A stretch of 64,000 nt of DNA from NCBI RefSeq assembly GCF_032854445.1, contig NC_088297.1, positions 8,545,375-8,609,374 on the forward strand, given 5' to 3'. The notes beneath the pieces are model-generated. The model was given only the letters and a program-made list of their open reading frames with translations, was not told where the DNA came from and made no database searches. The position numbers and the translations under genes are program-made. Shown here piece by piece: positions 45,801 to 57,044 of the stretch (positions are counted from its first letter, which is position 1; each line of letters begins with the position of its first letter). This stretch comes from Liolophura sinensis (Eukaryota > Mollusca > Polyplacophora > Chitonida > Chitonidae).

Positions 45801-48800
45801 GTTACAGCAATGTGTCAGTTACAGCAACGTGTCCACACAGAACACTAATACAAGTCATACAACATGGGAAAATTTCACCAGGCAAAAAAATATTTTTCAA
45901 TTTGTACACCTGAACTGAAAACGCACTCGCAGCTGTCACAAAGAACACTCCTCACAACACTTCCAAATGTGCAATTGCATGGACACGTTCAGCCTACACA
46001 AGTTTTCCATGCCTTCAGTTCAGGGTATAAGTTTATCTCTACACGATGTTGCAGGTCATAAAATCCACAGCCTATTTCATAGTGTTACAGTGATAAAATG
46101 TCACGGCGTGATCTAAAATGTCTAGAACGTGTCTAGATGTGGGCAATGTGTACAGGTACGTATCTATCTGTTTACAAGCATGTTGTTTTAGGTAGGAATG
46201 TTCAGAATGTAGACTCTGGGGTACGGAGTGTGCAAATCGAACATCTGATTACCACTTGTATAAAACAAAAGCTCTTTGCTGACAACATGCATGATAATTT
46301 GTCAAAATCAGATACTTTACGGTCGTGACACTTTATTCATGTATAGGTTATACAAATACAAAAATCAGATCGCAATGTCAAAAAAAATAAATAAATAAAA
46401 ATAAGAAAACTTATTCCAATCCTGACACGCATACCAACATGTAGACTGATCACTCACAAAATGTCTTTGTGACGACATGGTGACATGCTTAATTCAGCAG
46501 TAAGAATAGCTGACATACATGCACTTCAGTCATTAAAATAGCCCAAAGCTCAGCTTGGCCAGCCAAGCCCAACCAGCTGACCTGGGTCAGGGGAATAAAT
46601 TACCGCTTTTTATGTTCAGAATATATCCCTTACCTACATGCTGATGTGTGCTGGAATGCTGAGTGTATTTCCTCTGCCCGGAAGGCATGAGTAATGACGC
46701 TGAATTGAGCAGTCCACAGTTATCTGGTTGGGATTCAGACTGGTGACTTTGTGAAACGTACATACATATATAATAAGTATGACATGAATGAGCCCTGTGG
46801 CAAGTCAGTTGTACTGCTGCACTGTTACATCACGGCATACGTGTACACGTGTACACACACTCATGTGTCAAAATTTAAAAACCGCAATGTGTCACATGAT
46901 GACGAATACCGCACACAAAGGATGACTATTTGAAAAGTCACACTGTTTGGGGATTTACAGTTTACAGGTGATCATATATAATATATAAGCGACACCAGTC
47001 ATGAGACAAATCCCCACTAGCCCCTCAACACTTTTAATCACTCATTAAAATTACTTGTACGCTTGCTTAACATGGAGGAATGCCTACATATAAGAACACC
47101 ACCCACTTTTATGCAGTAAAACTACGCATATACTAACTATATTTATCTCTATTTATTCAGTGGTCTGTTTTACAACCATTCAAGTTTTATGTTTGAGTTG
47201 TAAAGTGACTCATTGGAATGGAAAGTACAGATTTACTTGAACAAAACAATGAGGTGCAACAGGGAGGCTTGCTAACTCCAGGCCTCTTGAACACATTTAA
47301 TGTTCGGAGCATTGTAAGTCAGTGCTTTTGTTTACTGTTTCTACCAACAAGCAAGTTTGAATCATTGATCATCCCTGTTAAAGCCCCTCATGGCCTCTGC
47401 AAGTTGGTGCTGGGTCGTATCATGCGCTGCGACTTGCAACTAAGCAAGATATCCATCACAAAGGGGATAGGACTACAGGTGGCCTTTATCCTGCTGAGAC
47501 TAGTCTTTAGACAGGTCCGTGCATGAAGGTACCAGCTACATGTAACTCCCATTCAGCTTCCTTAACTTTTAATTAACTCTGACCACACCTCATGTATGCA
47601 TGTTACCATTAGCTGACACCAAACGCTTGCATTTATGTGTTACAGGAATTTAACAAGCACCAACATGTACATGTAAGCTACATGCAATTGTCCTTTGTCA
47701 AAGAATATTCTTCCACCTCTCTCTACCCATTAAATTTAACCTCACCACTGACTGTCATTATAAACATTCATGCGGAAAGGCAAAGAAACTTTATTTGAAA
47801 TGTATGTGACAGTTTACGAGTTAGAACAGTTCAATGATGTACATGAACTTGTGAATGCCCTACTTGCACAGGTGAAAAGGCCCAGCTGTGCCATAGCTTA
47901 TAATAACGAAAATATGTATTTTAAAATATCTCACAGCTCCAATATATAATCTAATCAGCTTCAGGCAGATCTATGGGGCCTACATGTGTGGAAATACATA
48001 TTGCTGCCGGAGTAACTTCCTGCTGGAGATAAAGACGGCCTCATATATAAATATTCAACGTCAGGCCAAGCCGGGTTTATGTTCACCACAGAAAGCGCAA
48101 AAAGAATTTTAGCTGTGCAGTACTTCTTTTTTTTAGAATGTCCTGATAAATCGTGTCTCGAAAGGACGTGATAACAAATTTCTTCCCGAACAGATCTATT
48201 CTGGTCATCACTGTACACACTAACATGAATTCTGGTTTAATGCCGAATTCAGCACACCAATTAAAAACAAACACGTAGATCTGTGTACCTGTGCATGCTA
48301 TGACTGTCTAAACTCTCTTGATGTAAAAAGTCACAAAATAGCATGCTGCATCAGGAAGTTAGCCATGTAAACTTGAGACAGCTGCTATTTTACACAGCAA
48401 ATAATGAGCGACAGTGGGGGTGGGGGGACACTGCGTAAATGACAAAGGAGTATGAGACGAGCCTCTTTAATCTTACAGGTAAGGGGGGCTTGGGATGACT
48501 CAGCTCTCCTCAGGTCCTGATGGGACCTTGCCTGTTGCCAGAGGACTGGCTGACCCAACGCAATGCAGCGCACAAGGACAGTAACAGGAAGGGGGGAGGC
48601 CTTCCTTACCCTGCTAACTTGATGTTTGGTTGGTTAAGTGCATGCTAACATCGGATACATGTATCTGATCACCGAAAAAGTCACAATCTACCGACTGCAG
48701 CACTTGTACATTACAGCAAGGATAAAAGAAGAAGTTTAGCAAACAAATTCCACAATATATATATATATATATATGTATATACATGTATATGCATATATAT

Positions 48801-50425
48801 ATATATATGTACATGTGCTGGATTTTTTCTCCTTACAGATACATGTAGTCTATCTTCTCTATCAGGACTGTAGAGTATGCAGACAAAATCTCCACATCAA
48901 AGCAGTTTTCCACCCAATTGCAGTTTTGTTAAAGTTGCAATTTAAAACTGTTGTCTCACATGCTACATAGTATTGCTTGCTTGACCTGGGCTATTTGCGG
49001 ACCTAGGCAGAAAATGAATTTCTTTGGACGCATTTTTCTCCCACAAGTTTCGGCAACACGAAGAGGGCCAGCGAGCAAACAGGTCAGCATGAGCCAACAT
49101 TTCAACACAGCCAGGCACCTGTCCAGGTACGGCAAATAGATGCCTGTGCCCCAATAAACTTGGAAGTCAATTCTGAGTCAGTAAATTTTCAGGTTCAAGT
49201 TTACAATATGCAAAATGCCATGAGCTACAGGAATACAAAGCCTTTTAGTTTACCTTGGCACTATACAGTGTTTCAAACAATCTATAAATTTTGGACCAGC
49301 TTCAATATACATTGTGTACATCCCTTTCAAACTTTTTTGTGTTAGCTATAAATTATAATGATGCATTTTTTAATAATTATCCCAAATTCTAAAATCTTGT
49401 AAAAAACACTGGATTAAGATGCAAGACATTAAATGCACATGAATTATATGTTTGAATCAATTAACAAATTGTGAAGAAAACTGTGAGGTATGTCAAAGAA
49501 CAAAGAAACACAACACTTTAAACTGATATTGAACAAAGACGTTTTACTAGATGAAATACACCTCATCAGCCTATTACCTGGACAGAGGGACAAAGGTGTT
49601 GACTCATTGAGGTGTCATTGTTCTACCTCAGTCAGAAAACAGCAGACAGGGTGGGACAGAAAATAGGAACAGGGTAGGGGTGAAATGATATGGGGGGGGG
49701 GGGGAATGGGTGGAGTGGGGCTGCAGACAATGGACTCATACCCAGCAGACAACAAAGAGAATAAGGCACTCCACAGGTGTGTCAATTGAACAGGTGAAAC
49801 AAAGGTAATAGAGTTGGGGTGCTTAAACAAAGAACTTGGTCACAAGGACAATTTTAACTGGATTTACCAAACACAAAGACATGCTAAAGGCACTAAAAAA
49901 TTATTTCATAAGAAACATGTAGTTTGTACCTTAAAGTTTAAGGACAGATTAATAATCCAATAGCGAATAATGTTAGCTGCTGATACAACAACTGTAAATG
50001 TGTTTACTACAGTTAACACACCATAATGAACTGTATAATGAAGTTTACATGTGCTTTTCTTTTGTTTCAAATCTATATCAGGCAAATTTGACCTATGTTA
50101 TTACCATAATTTACTGTAAAATACCAAAGTTTTTGAAAACAATATAGAAAAAAAACAAAATAATTACCTTGCATTTGAACTCCTCTCCGTTTTCTCTGTT
50201 TATTGCCTTAAATGTACTGTTTCCATCTGTATGGTTAATAAGGAAATATTTCCCTATCTGACATACGTGAGGATGCTGCTGTGGAATATATTCTGGTGGT
50301 GAACTAGGCTGAAGATCTGGACTCAAGTTCCCAACATTAGGTGATCCAGGATCAAACTCGCAAAAGTTTTTCCTTGGCCCATTATGGTTTATAACCAGTC
50401 TGGGCCGTGGACGTGTAGAGCTCAT
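39343..50425 (-). CDS. trib: Tribbles pseudokinase (TRIB1/2/3 homolog), frame broken as sequenced
   Basis: Three coding exons, 50425-50168, 44272-43979 and 39810-39343, cover the whole family. Allowing for the indels below, the length is about 339 residues, against 343 for human TRIB2. Tribbles proteins are catalytically impaired scaffolds that bring substrates to the COP1 ubiquitin ligase and bind MEK1. Visible marks: IGKYFLI and the beta-3 Lys (EEFKCK, residue 86), [20 protein letters not shown], a catalytic loop LRDLKLRKF (LRD for HRD), GLEDAY where DFG should be, [38 protein letters not shown] (MEK1-type) and DQTVPD (COP1-type). Exons 2 and 3 each hold three one-base indels, so the listed span has no single open frame. 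This is either an assembly fault or a recent pseudogene. Which TRIB paralog it corresponds to is not resolved; invertebrates often have one. Confidence 0.93.
41020..41114. repeat. 30-bp tandem repeat, about three copies
   Basis: GTACAAATGATGAACAGTGT plus GCACCGATGT; this produces the [10 protein letters not shown] repeat in a short minus-strand ORF, which is not a gene. Confidence 0.9.
42287..42316 (+). other. G-rich tract, G-quadruplex-type, with adjacent C6 run
   Basis: Runs of 6, 6, 5 and 4 G within 30 bp, followed by TTCCCCCCTC, which could pair back as a hairpin instead. Confidence 0.65.
43979..44272 (-). CDS. trib: trib exon 2 (three indels)
   Basis: Acceptor CTACAG, then [11 protein letters not shown] onward; donor GTGAGT. 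A missing base near 44103 creates a TAA after VRQKKR, an extra base lies near 44080 and an extra G at 44019-44022. All three lie in or beside short homopolymers. The protein on either side remains family-like, including AHCHENG and [12 protein letters not shown]. Confidence 0.9.
44273..50167 (-). other. trib intron 1 (about 5.9 kb)
   Basis: Bounded by GTAATT and CTACAG. SINE-free unique DNA with a TA-type microsatellite at 48754-48809, a 12-G run near 49691 and several TACATGTA octamers. ORFs of 60-113 codons on both strands show no domain. Confidence 0.85.
48754..48809. repeat. imperfect (TA)n microsatellite
   Basis: Two TATATA blocks around GTATATACATGTATATGC. Confidence 0.9.
50168..50425 (-). 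CDS. trib: trib exon 1
   Basis: ATG at 50425-50423 ([10 protein letters not shown]) through a Ser/Pro-rich leader ([13 protein letters not shown]) to EEFKCK; donor GTAATT. It is 86 codons, phase 0, and intact. The exon ends exactly where vertebrate TRIB exon 1 ends, after C-K. Confidence 0.92.
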
Positions 50426-52945
50426 AAAGAGAAAATACAAAATAAGTCAACAGTAAGTCCCGTGAATTAACCGGACTAGGGGGTCCCCAATCGAATAATA
50501 TAAACTGTACTAAATACAAAAAATCCCCGCGGATTCCGAAACAGAAAGGACGCTGTGTAAAACAAGGGGGTCCGTAATAAAGCACTTCAAAGAATCATTT
50601 CCTCTTCACTCATACACGCGTCAAAAGAAATGACAGATGGTGATGAAACTGAAGAATAATGACTAAGCACAGCAAGATCGCCTGAATGTTTTGTCAAATA
50701 GGACGAGGAAATGGCGAAATGGTCCGATGTTGTGTAACGTTCTACCGGAAGTTTCCAGAAATTACAAACATGTATATTTATGAGAATGATAACAGCTGCC
50801 TATGGCGAAACGACGTCCTTTTACACGTTCTTGGATAAAAATGTCAAGAGCACCTTCCAACTATTTTGCATCGAATAAAAAATGAAAGACGTGAATATCA
50901 TACACTCCTGTGAAGGAAATTCTCAAAGTTCCCGATCGAACATGTTTTCTGTCAATGTGTCACGAGTAAGTTTCTTCTACGTTCGACACATTAAATTATT
51001 TAAATGAGATCCACAGTTCATGTGATACAAAGTTCTAGAAGTCCTGCACGAAATAATCCCGTAAAATCACAACACATTAAGCCGTAGTCCGTTAGACGAT
51101 ATCCAATTCATGCCTTCATCCCGTTGATTGAGCAAGTTTCCTTTTATTTGGCGCAACTAACTGCTATGAGTTTCCCTGGATGACGAAATTGCGTAGTTGC
51201 GGTGAATATGTGAAAGATCACGTCTCCACGAACGAGATGATTTGTCTCGCCACCGGTCCAAACTACTTCTTCTGGCTCTGCCCTTGGCCCACAACAACCC
51301 TCCAAAACCTGTCAAATCAACAGTCGGACAATTCCGCTAGTTACCTATGGTCGTACCTTGGGGGAAGGGTATGGTGTTCTTCACCCTTCCCGTCTTTTAA
51401 AACCCGCTCCTACTTTCACTGCCGGCAGTCGCCATTGTACAGTTGGTAACCCAGCATTTACAACTTATAACAGGTCGGTCTGCACCAGCGTATCACTCCG
51501 CGTCGATTTTTACGACGCAAGTTTAATGGGTCAGTCTGTAACTACTGCGTTTGTGCGTTCACCATACAGCGATAGCAGTATCGTAATATGAAATTTATGG
51601 AAATTTTCAAATTCTTAAAGTTGAGAAATTGCACACTTACAAATGTGGCACACGCACTACTTCGCTTGCAATTATACCGCGTTATGTGGCTGTGACAACC
51701 GGTAGGGCTGCTCCTGAACCACGTGACTCTGACGTCAGAGGGACCGCGTTCATTCAGCTACCTCAGTCGGACTTCCTTATATGGCACACAGGGGTATCCC
51801 GATTCGACACGTCAACCTACACGTCATTGCAGAGCGATATAGGTCATCCAATGAAAACTCCGGAAAAGAAGTAGCACTGACCTAGATAGGATTCGGCAGA
51901 ACTTTTTAATTTGGATTACAGGTCATCGGCGGGATAAACACAAAGAAAACGTGAATTTTATTTTTTGGCGGAGAGGTCAATGTTTAGCAGCAACCTGGTT
52001 GTTAACCCATGCAGAACCTAAAATCGACGCGTCATAAACAGGCCGACGACATATGTTTTGCACAGTGTTAACGAAATACTTTTGGGATGACTTTTGTAAA
52101 CAAATATATATTTTATGAACTTATTCAAAAAATTGGGCCCTGAAGTAACCAATAGGCAGACAGCATGTATCATTTGGCAGACGTCTTACAAAACGAAAGA
52201 GTTCATATACATATACTTTGTGGAAGATGTATGACGTGGCGCCCATAGCTGAAATGGGCGAATGCGCAGTTTCTTTTTGTATGCTTATACACGAGCCACG
52301 CAGTTGACAAGCAACGTCGCAGTTGTCAGCCGAGACATAAAATAGCGCAGCTAAGGTCAGACTACGTTTTGTACGATTTTGTTTTTTTGTTTTTATTCCA
52401 TTTTATGCGCAGTCAGTGGGTCATAGATTGCAGTCATCAGTTTCTATTGTTTTACAGACCACATTGTCTACTCGACACTATACTGAGTTATATCCTACAG
52501 GTGCGAAATGACCACGTACTCAAGCACTCAACCGGTGTCATCACCGTATAATTTAGCTACAATTAATGTATTAATCACCTAGTTAAACCTTTGCACGTAT
52601 AACTACACGTGTAGTCCCCTATACGTGCATGTACACGTACATGTGTAAGTGTTGGATTATAAATTATTAATTAGATTTATAAATTATGGAATATACAAAC
52701 CTAACTGTAATATCAGCGATTTGGAAGTTATGGAAGCCTATGCGCCGTATACCATGTACCGGTAAATGAAATAAAAATGTAAATACAAAAAAATAATAAT
52801 AGTAATAATGATAAATATAAATACATAAAGTACCGGTAATGATAATGAGGATAAATCACAGGCTTACACTTACATGTGCATGCATAATATATGCGAAGGT
52901 TTATGTTTGTTACAGGTTTTTAACATGGTTTATTACATATAGCAG
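50426..52945. promoter_or_regulatory. upstream region of trib
   Basis: Unique SINE-free DNA that must hold the 5' UTR and promoter. No clear TATA box. It includes an E-box/CRE pair at 51720-51737. No conserved exon on either strand. Confidence 0.4.
51720..51737. promoter_or_regulatory. E-box plus CRE pair upstream of trib
   Basis: CACGTG at 51720-51725 and a perfect TGACGTCA at 51730-51737, about 1.3 kb upstream of the trib ATG. Vertebrate TRIB3 is induced through ATF4/CHOP-bound sites, so a bZIP site is plausible, but a single 8-mer proves little. Confidence 0.4.
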
Positions 52946-53028
52946 GGGGCAATAACCCACTAATACGGTCGCTGTTAAGCTCATACTGGATTCCTCTCCG
53001 GCCGTACGTGAGAAGGTCCTGCGGATAG
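52946..53028 (+). mobile_element. SINE family A fragment
   Basis: GGGGCAATAACCCACTAATA, CGGTCGCTGTTAAGCTCA and TCCTCTCCGGCCGTACGTGA. Confidence 0.8.
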
Positions 53029-53618
53029 GCGAATAGGCGCACACCACACAACCAGTTTCAATCAGATTTAATTCACACATAATATAGATAATATTTAGTG
53101 ATGCTAGATTAGATTATGTTAGTATGGAATATAATATTATGTTACAGGAAAAAAAACATTGAAAATTGTCTCTGAATAGGCCTTTATGTTTACTTATTGT
53201 TTTTTTAGGTGTTTCTTTTTTTCTTTCACTGAATTAAATGCAGCCCAACGTTCTTGTGTTTTATGGGTCATATTGCCAGAGGCAAGATATACTCTGCATG
53301 AAGTCACATCGCCATTTTTTTTGTTTACATTTACCTACATGCAGATTTTAGTATTTTTTTTGGCAATTCTCGTGGGTAACAATTACAGGTATCGCAGAGT
53401 TTAGAATAGGTAATGCTTCTTGTGACGTCAGAGTATACCTAAACACCAGCTATATACACGTATATGAGGTTCATAAAACCCATCATATTCTTGAAGCATT
53501 TTCAAGAAAGCATTTAATCGTTTTGACCTAACGGAAATAAATTAAAATATTTTACACATATATAGCTTTCACCTGTTTCTCAGATCAGCCTTACCTCATT
53601 CTCTTAGCTTTCTTTCAC
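53029..53618. other. no gene recognised
   Basis: AT-rich unique DNA. Confidence 0.4.
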
Positions 53619-53774
53619 GTGGGAAGGTCTGTCAGCCACCTATGGATGGTCGTGCGTTTCCCCCGGCCTCTGCCCGGTTTCCACCCACCATAATGCTGGC
53701 CGCTGTCGTGTAAGTGAAATATTCTTGAGTACGGCGTAAAACACCAATCAAATAAATAAATAAATAAATAAATT
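53619..53774 (+). mobile_element. SINE family A, 3' half
   Basis: CACGTGGGAAGGTCTGTCAG to ACACCAATCAAATAAATAAA with six tail units. It lies 16 bp before a TIR element. Confidence 0.9.
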
Positions 53775-53790
53775 CTTTCACCTTATGGAC

Positions 53791-54086
53791 GACACAATAA
53801 TCTGTTAACAAAAGTATTTATTATATTATATTTATTTGATTGTTGATTTTCGCCGTACTCAAGAATATTTCATTTATACGACTTCGGCCAGCATCATGGT
53901 GTGAGGAAACCGGGCTGAGTCTGGAGGAAACCTACGATCCTCCGCAGGTTCCATCAAAAGTATTCTGTTGGAATGACAGCACAGGGGTGTCATAACGGCT
54001 TATGCAACACAATAGTTTGTGGTAATAGTATAATCTAATATTCTTCCCTCGCTCAGTGTTAATTTAACAGATTTTTTTTAAGAGTG
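53791..54086. mobile_element. TIR element (MITE-like), copy 3, degraded, carrying a SINE
   Basis: The left end keeps GACACAATAATCTGTTAACA; the right end keeps CTCAGTGTTAATTTAACAGA and TTTTTTTTAAGAGTG. The arms are shorter and more diverged than in copies 1, 2 and 4. Confidence 0.65.
53819..53954 (-). mobile_element. SINE family A nested in TIR element copy 3
   Basis: CAAAAGTATT flanks it at 53809-53818 and 53955-53964. Its site, about 20 bp from the left end of the element, differs from that in copies 1 and 2. Confidence 0.88.
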
Positions 54087-54409
54087 TACAAGTGAAACAG
54101 CTCGTTTAGGAAGGTGCATGCATAATGTATAGGGTAAAAACATCTAGTGTGAAATAGTGCACTAAATAATTCTAGACGGATGAATTAGAGTTTTCATGTA
54201 ACTGGCTAATTGATTCCGACTACAGATATCAGCTGTCCCAAGACAAAGACCTACCTTGCCACATACATGTATATAGACTATTTGAAAGCACTCAATTGCG
54301 CCCCCAACCCCACCCCCACCCCCCACTCCCCACCCCCACTCCGGCCAACACACACCCACACACTTACCAAGCAGAATCAATGCTATATTGAACTGCCTCT
54401 TTGCTTTAT
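54087..54409. other. no gene; C-rich tract at 54299-54345
   Basis: The tract has seven or more C-runs of 3-6, a G-quadruplex-type motif on the minus strand. It encodes the glycine-rich stretch of the minus-strand ORF here, which is not a gene. Confidence 0.6.
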
Positions 54410-54666
54410 GTGGGGCTGGATGGTTATCTGGCCAACGAGGCGTAATAACCCAAGAACCTCTTACCATTGCGGTCGCTGTGAGTTCAAGTCCAGCTCATAT
54501 TGTCTTCCTCCCGCCCGTATGTGTGAAGGTCTGCCAAAAACCTGCAGATGGTCGTAGGTTTCCCTCAGGCCCTGTTCGGTTTTATCCCACCATGATGCCG
54601 GCCGCAGTCGTATAAGTGAAATATTCTTGAGTATACCGGCACGGCGTAAAACACCTATCTAATCAA
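54410..54666 (+). mobile_element. SINE family A, diverged
   Basis: CGTAATAACCCAAGAACCTC, GTTCAAGTCC and GTGAAATATTCTTGAGTATA. A small insertion lies before CGGCGTAAAACACCTATC. Confidence 0.88.
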
Positions 54667-55800
54667 ATCTTTACTCTACAATCGAGAGCAAGTATATGTC
54701 AGCATAATGCCTTTGGTAATTATATATGCTGTACACAGACGTATATCTGTCCTGTACGGTAAGGGGTATGGGTTCTTGGTTCAATTCCGAGTGAAGTTAT
54801 ATGTATGATATATATACTACATGTACTAACACGCACTACTAAAGAACAGGCCTAGTTTATAAACTGCACCGTCGTTCCGGTATCTGTATTATGCGACTTG
54901 GTGGTGAGTCGTGCCTTGTGTCTTCGGTATGACATTTCAGTGAGGCAGCACTCTGATCTGATCAAGGGGACATCATAGTAATACGTTCGAAATAATGTTG
55001 AAAGTGACCTTAACCTCCATGCAATGCAGTCAGATAAACAAATATCTAGTTTGGCTTAAAGGCATATGTACAATGCGACTGCTGCAAATGAGTGTGCGCA
55101 TGATCACCCACAATGACAGATGACAGATGCACGTGGGGAAAGATCACAGCGTGTATATGTATAGTGCAGTTATTTGCCTGAAGTAAAGAGCTGCAGGAAT
55201 TACGGCCAAAAGCTGATGTTCAGACAACGAAAATCAATCCTCACCGACAAGGCAGAAAGAATGAAGTGACGTCAGCTAAATCTAATCTCGTCGTCGGCTT
55301 TATTTAGACTGATGACAGAGATATTTTTTAGTGTCTTAACATATACACGCGAAGCACATATACAGCAGCCAAAATATTAACATTTGAACAACCGCACGAT
55401 AAATGAGACTCAGTAAGCCTGAACATATGTATACATGAAGCTAAAGGTTTGTCTACGTTAAGAAAAAAAAACGTATCTATTTTAGACATAACTTCTTTTG
55501 ACACGTGCCTATACTGGCTAAATATATAATTTAACGGAGAAGATATGTTTTTAAATGTCACGAGAAAAAATATAAATACCGAGAGTCACAAGTGTACAGA
55601 GCATTGTCTATATACATATATGTATATTTTTATCAGTCTTTGTTACTTACCTGTGCATCTACATATTAATGCTCTTAGCTCATTAAATAGATATAACGTC
55701 ATAACTTGGAGTAAGTCTCTGCTTTAATCGATTTGTCGCGCGGAGAGGATATTTATATTTATATCTTCACGTGCATTATTAATGCCTACCTCACGAATCT
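54667..55800. other. no gene recognised; SINE-like remnants
   Basis: TTCTTGGTTCAATTCC (near 54774) resembles a B box, and TTTCAGTGAGGCAGCACT (near 54936) resembles the family B body. Otherwise unique DNA. Confidence 0.4.
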
Positions 55801-55829
55801 TTAATCCCATTATTGTGTAATGGGATTAA
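55801..55829. promoter_or_regulatory. 12-bp perfect palindrome with GGATTA sites
   Basis: TTAATCCCATTA and TAATGGGATTAA are separated by five bases. Each arm holds TAATCC/GGATTA, the core of Otx/Pitx/Bicoid-class (K50) homeodomain sites, and an ATTA core. No gene is adjacent. Confidence 0.4.
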
Positions 55830-55937
55830 GTGGAATTGATAGGAATTGTGATTCCTGCGTTTTCGTTCATTACGTCTTGCATATTCATAAAGGTCCTGTG
55901 TACATGTATGCGTGCAGTCTGCTGAACTCAATCTCGG

Positions 55938-56188
55938 CGGGGCCTCCGTGGCTCAGTTGGTTAGCGCGCTAGCGCAGTGTGATAACCCAGCAGTCTCTCA
56001 CCAATCCGGTCGCTGTGAGTTCAACTTCCTCTCTGGCCGTACATGGGAAGGTCTGCCAGCAGACTGTGGATGGTCGTGAGTTTCTCCCGGGATCTGCCCG
56101 GTTTCCACCCACCGTAATGCTGGCCGCCGTCGTATAAGTGAAATATTCTTGAGTACGGCTTAAAACGCCAATCAAATAAATAAATCAA
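55938..56188 (+). mobile_element. SINE family A, full-length, 10-bp duplication
   Basis: TCAATCTCGG flanks it at 55928-55937 and 56189-56198. The head is intact (A box TGGCTCAGTTGGTTAGCGC), with a short deletion just after the B box. Confidence 0.95.
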
Positions 56189-56198
56189 TCAATCTCGG

Positions 56199-56798
56199 AT
56201 AAATGCACATAACTATAACTGTAACGTTCAAAAGAAGTCTTTTTGTCCCAATATGTATACACAGGCACTATGTACGCATGAGTGCGCTATATAAGCAATA
56301 AATGTGCACCTTCATAATCATTGCATTCCGATACAGAGTCAGGCAGATGTTCTGTTGAGCTTAATGCACTGACAGAGGAAAGGAATTCGGAGTAAATCTT
56401 CGAATTCTTCATTTCGGCAATCGGTATTTTATATTTTAGTTCATCTTTGCCAGTTTATCAATTTCAGTCTAAATATCTAAAACCGACGGAAAACCACGTC
56501 CATTCGCAGGTTGCTGGCAGACCTTCCCACATACGGCTGGAGAGCATAGAATATAACTATAACCAGAAAAAAACCAACGATTGTTGGGGATATTATTTTA
56601 TGCACATTTCATTTTCTTTCATATCTTTTTAAAATTAAAAAAAAACAAAAAAAAAAAACAGTCATCTGTGCTTTATAAACTTTTCTGTGGCGCATCACAA
56701 ACGTTACATCAATTATTTATGTTTTAATACTTAATATTTTTACTTTATAAGGATGTTTGATTTCATCATCTCATACACACGTGAGACGATATATCTAC
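56199..56798. other. no gene; SINE A fragment at 56487-56547
   Basis: The fragment reads GGAAAACCACGTCCATTCGC and ACATACGGCTGGAGAGCAT (minus orientation). An A-rich run follows near 56637-56660. Confidence 0.6.
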
Positions 56799-57044
56799 AC
56801 TCAAAAAACCCATCTGTTAAATTTAACAGAAAATCTGTTGTCTGAGTGATGTTCGAATATATTCTGTTATTAGAACACAATATTCTGTCATTTCTTCAAG
56901 TTAGTCTAGTAGAATCTTTACATTGAATGAATGGAATATGTGTGTTATATTTAACAGAATTATCTGCTGCAACAACAGAATACATTCTAGCACCACTCAG
57001 ACAACAGACTTTCTGTTGACTTTAACAGATTATTTTTTGAGAGT
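56799..57044. mobile_element. TIR element (MITE-like), copy 4, uninterrupted
   Basis: Inverted arms of about 80 bp: ACTCAAAAAACCCATCTGTT at the left and AACAGATTATTTTTTGAGAGT at the right, with TCTGTTGTCTGAGTGATG and its inverted partner CACTCAGACAACAGA inside. No SINE is present, so it shows the unoccupied form. Too short to code for a transposase, hence non-autonomous. Confidence 0.88.

Noticed and set aside
50426-50440. Upstream start for trib at 50440
   Set aside because: That codon is TTG; the first ATG in frame is at 50425-50423.
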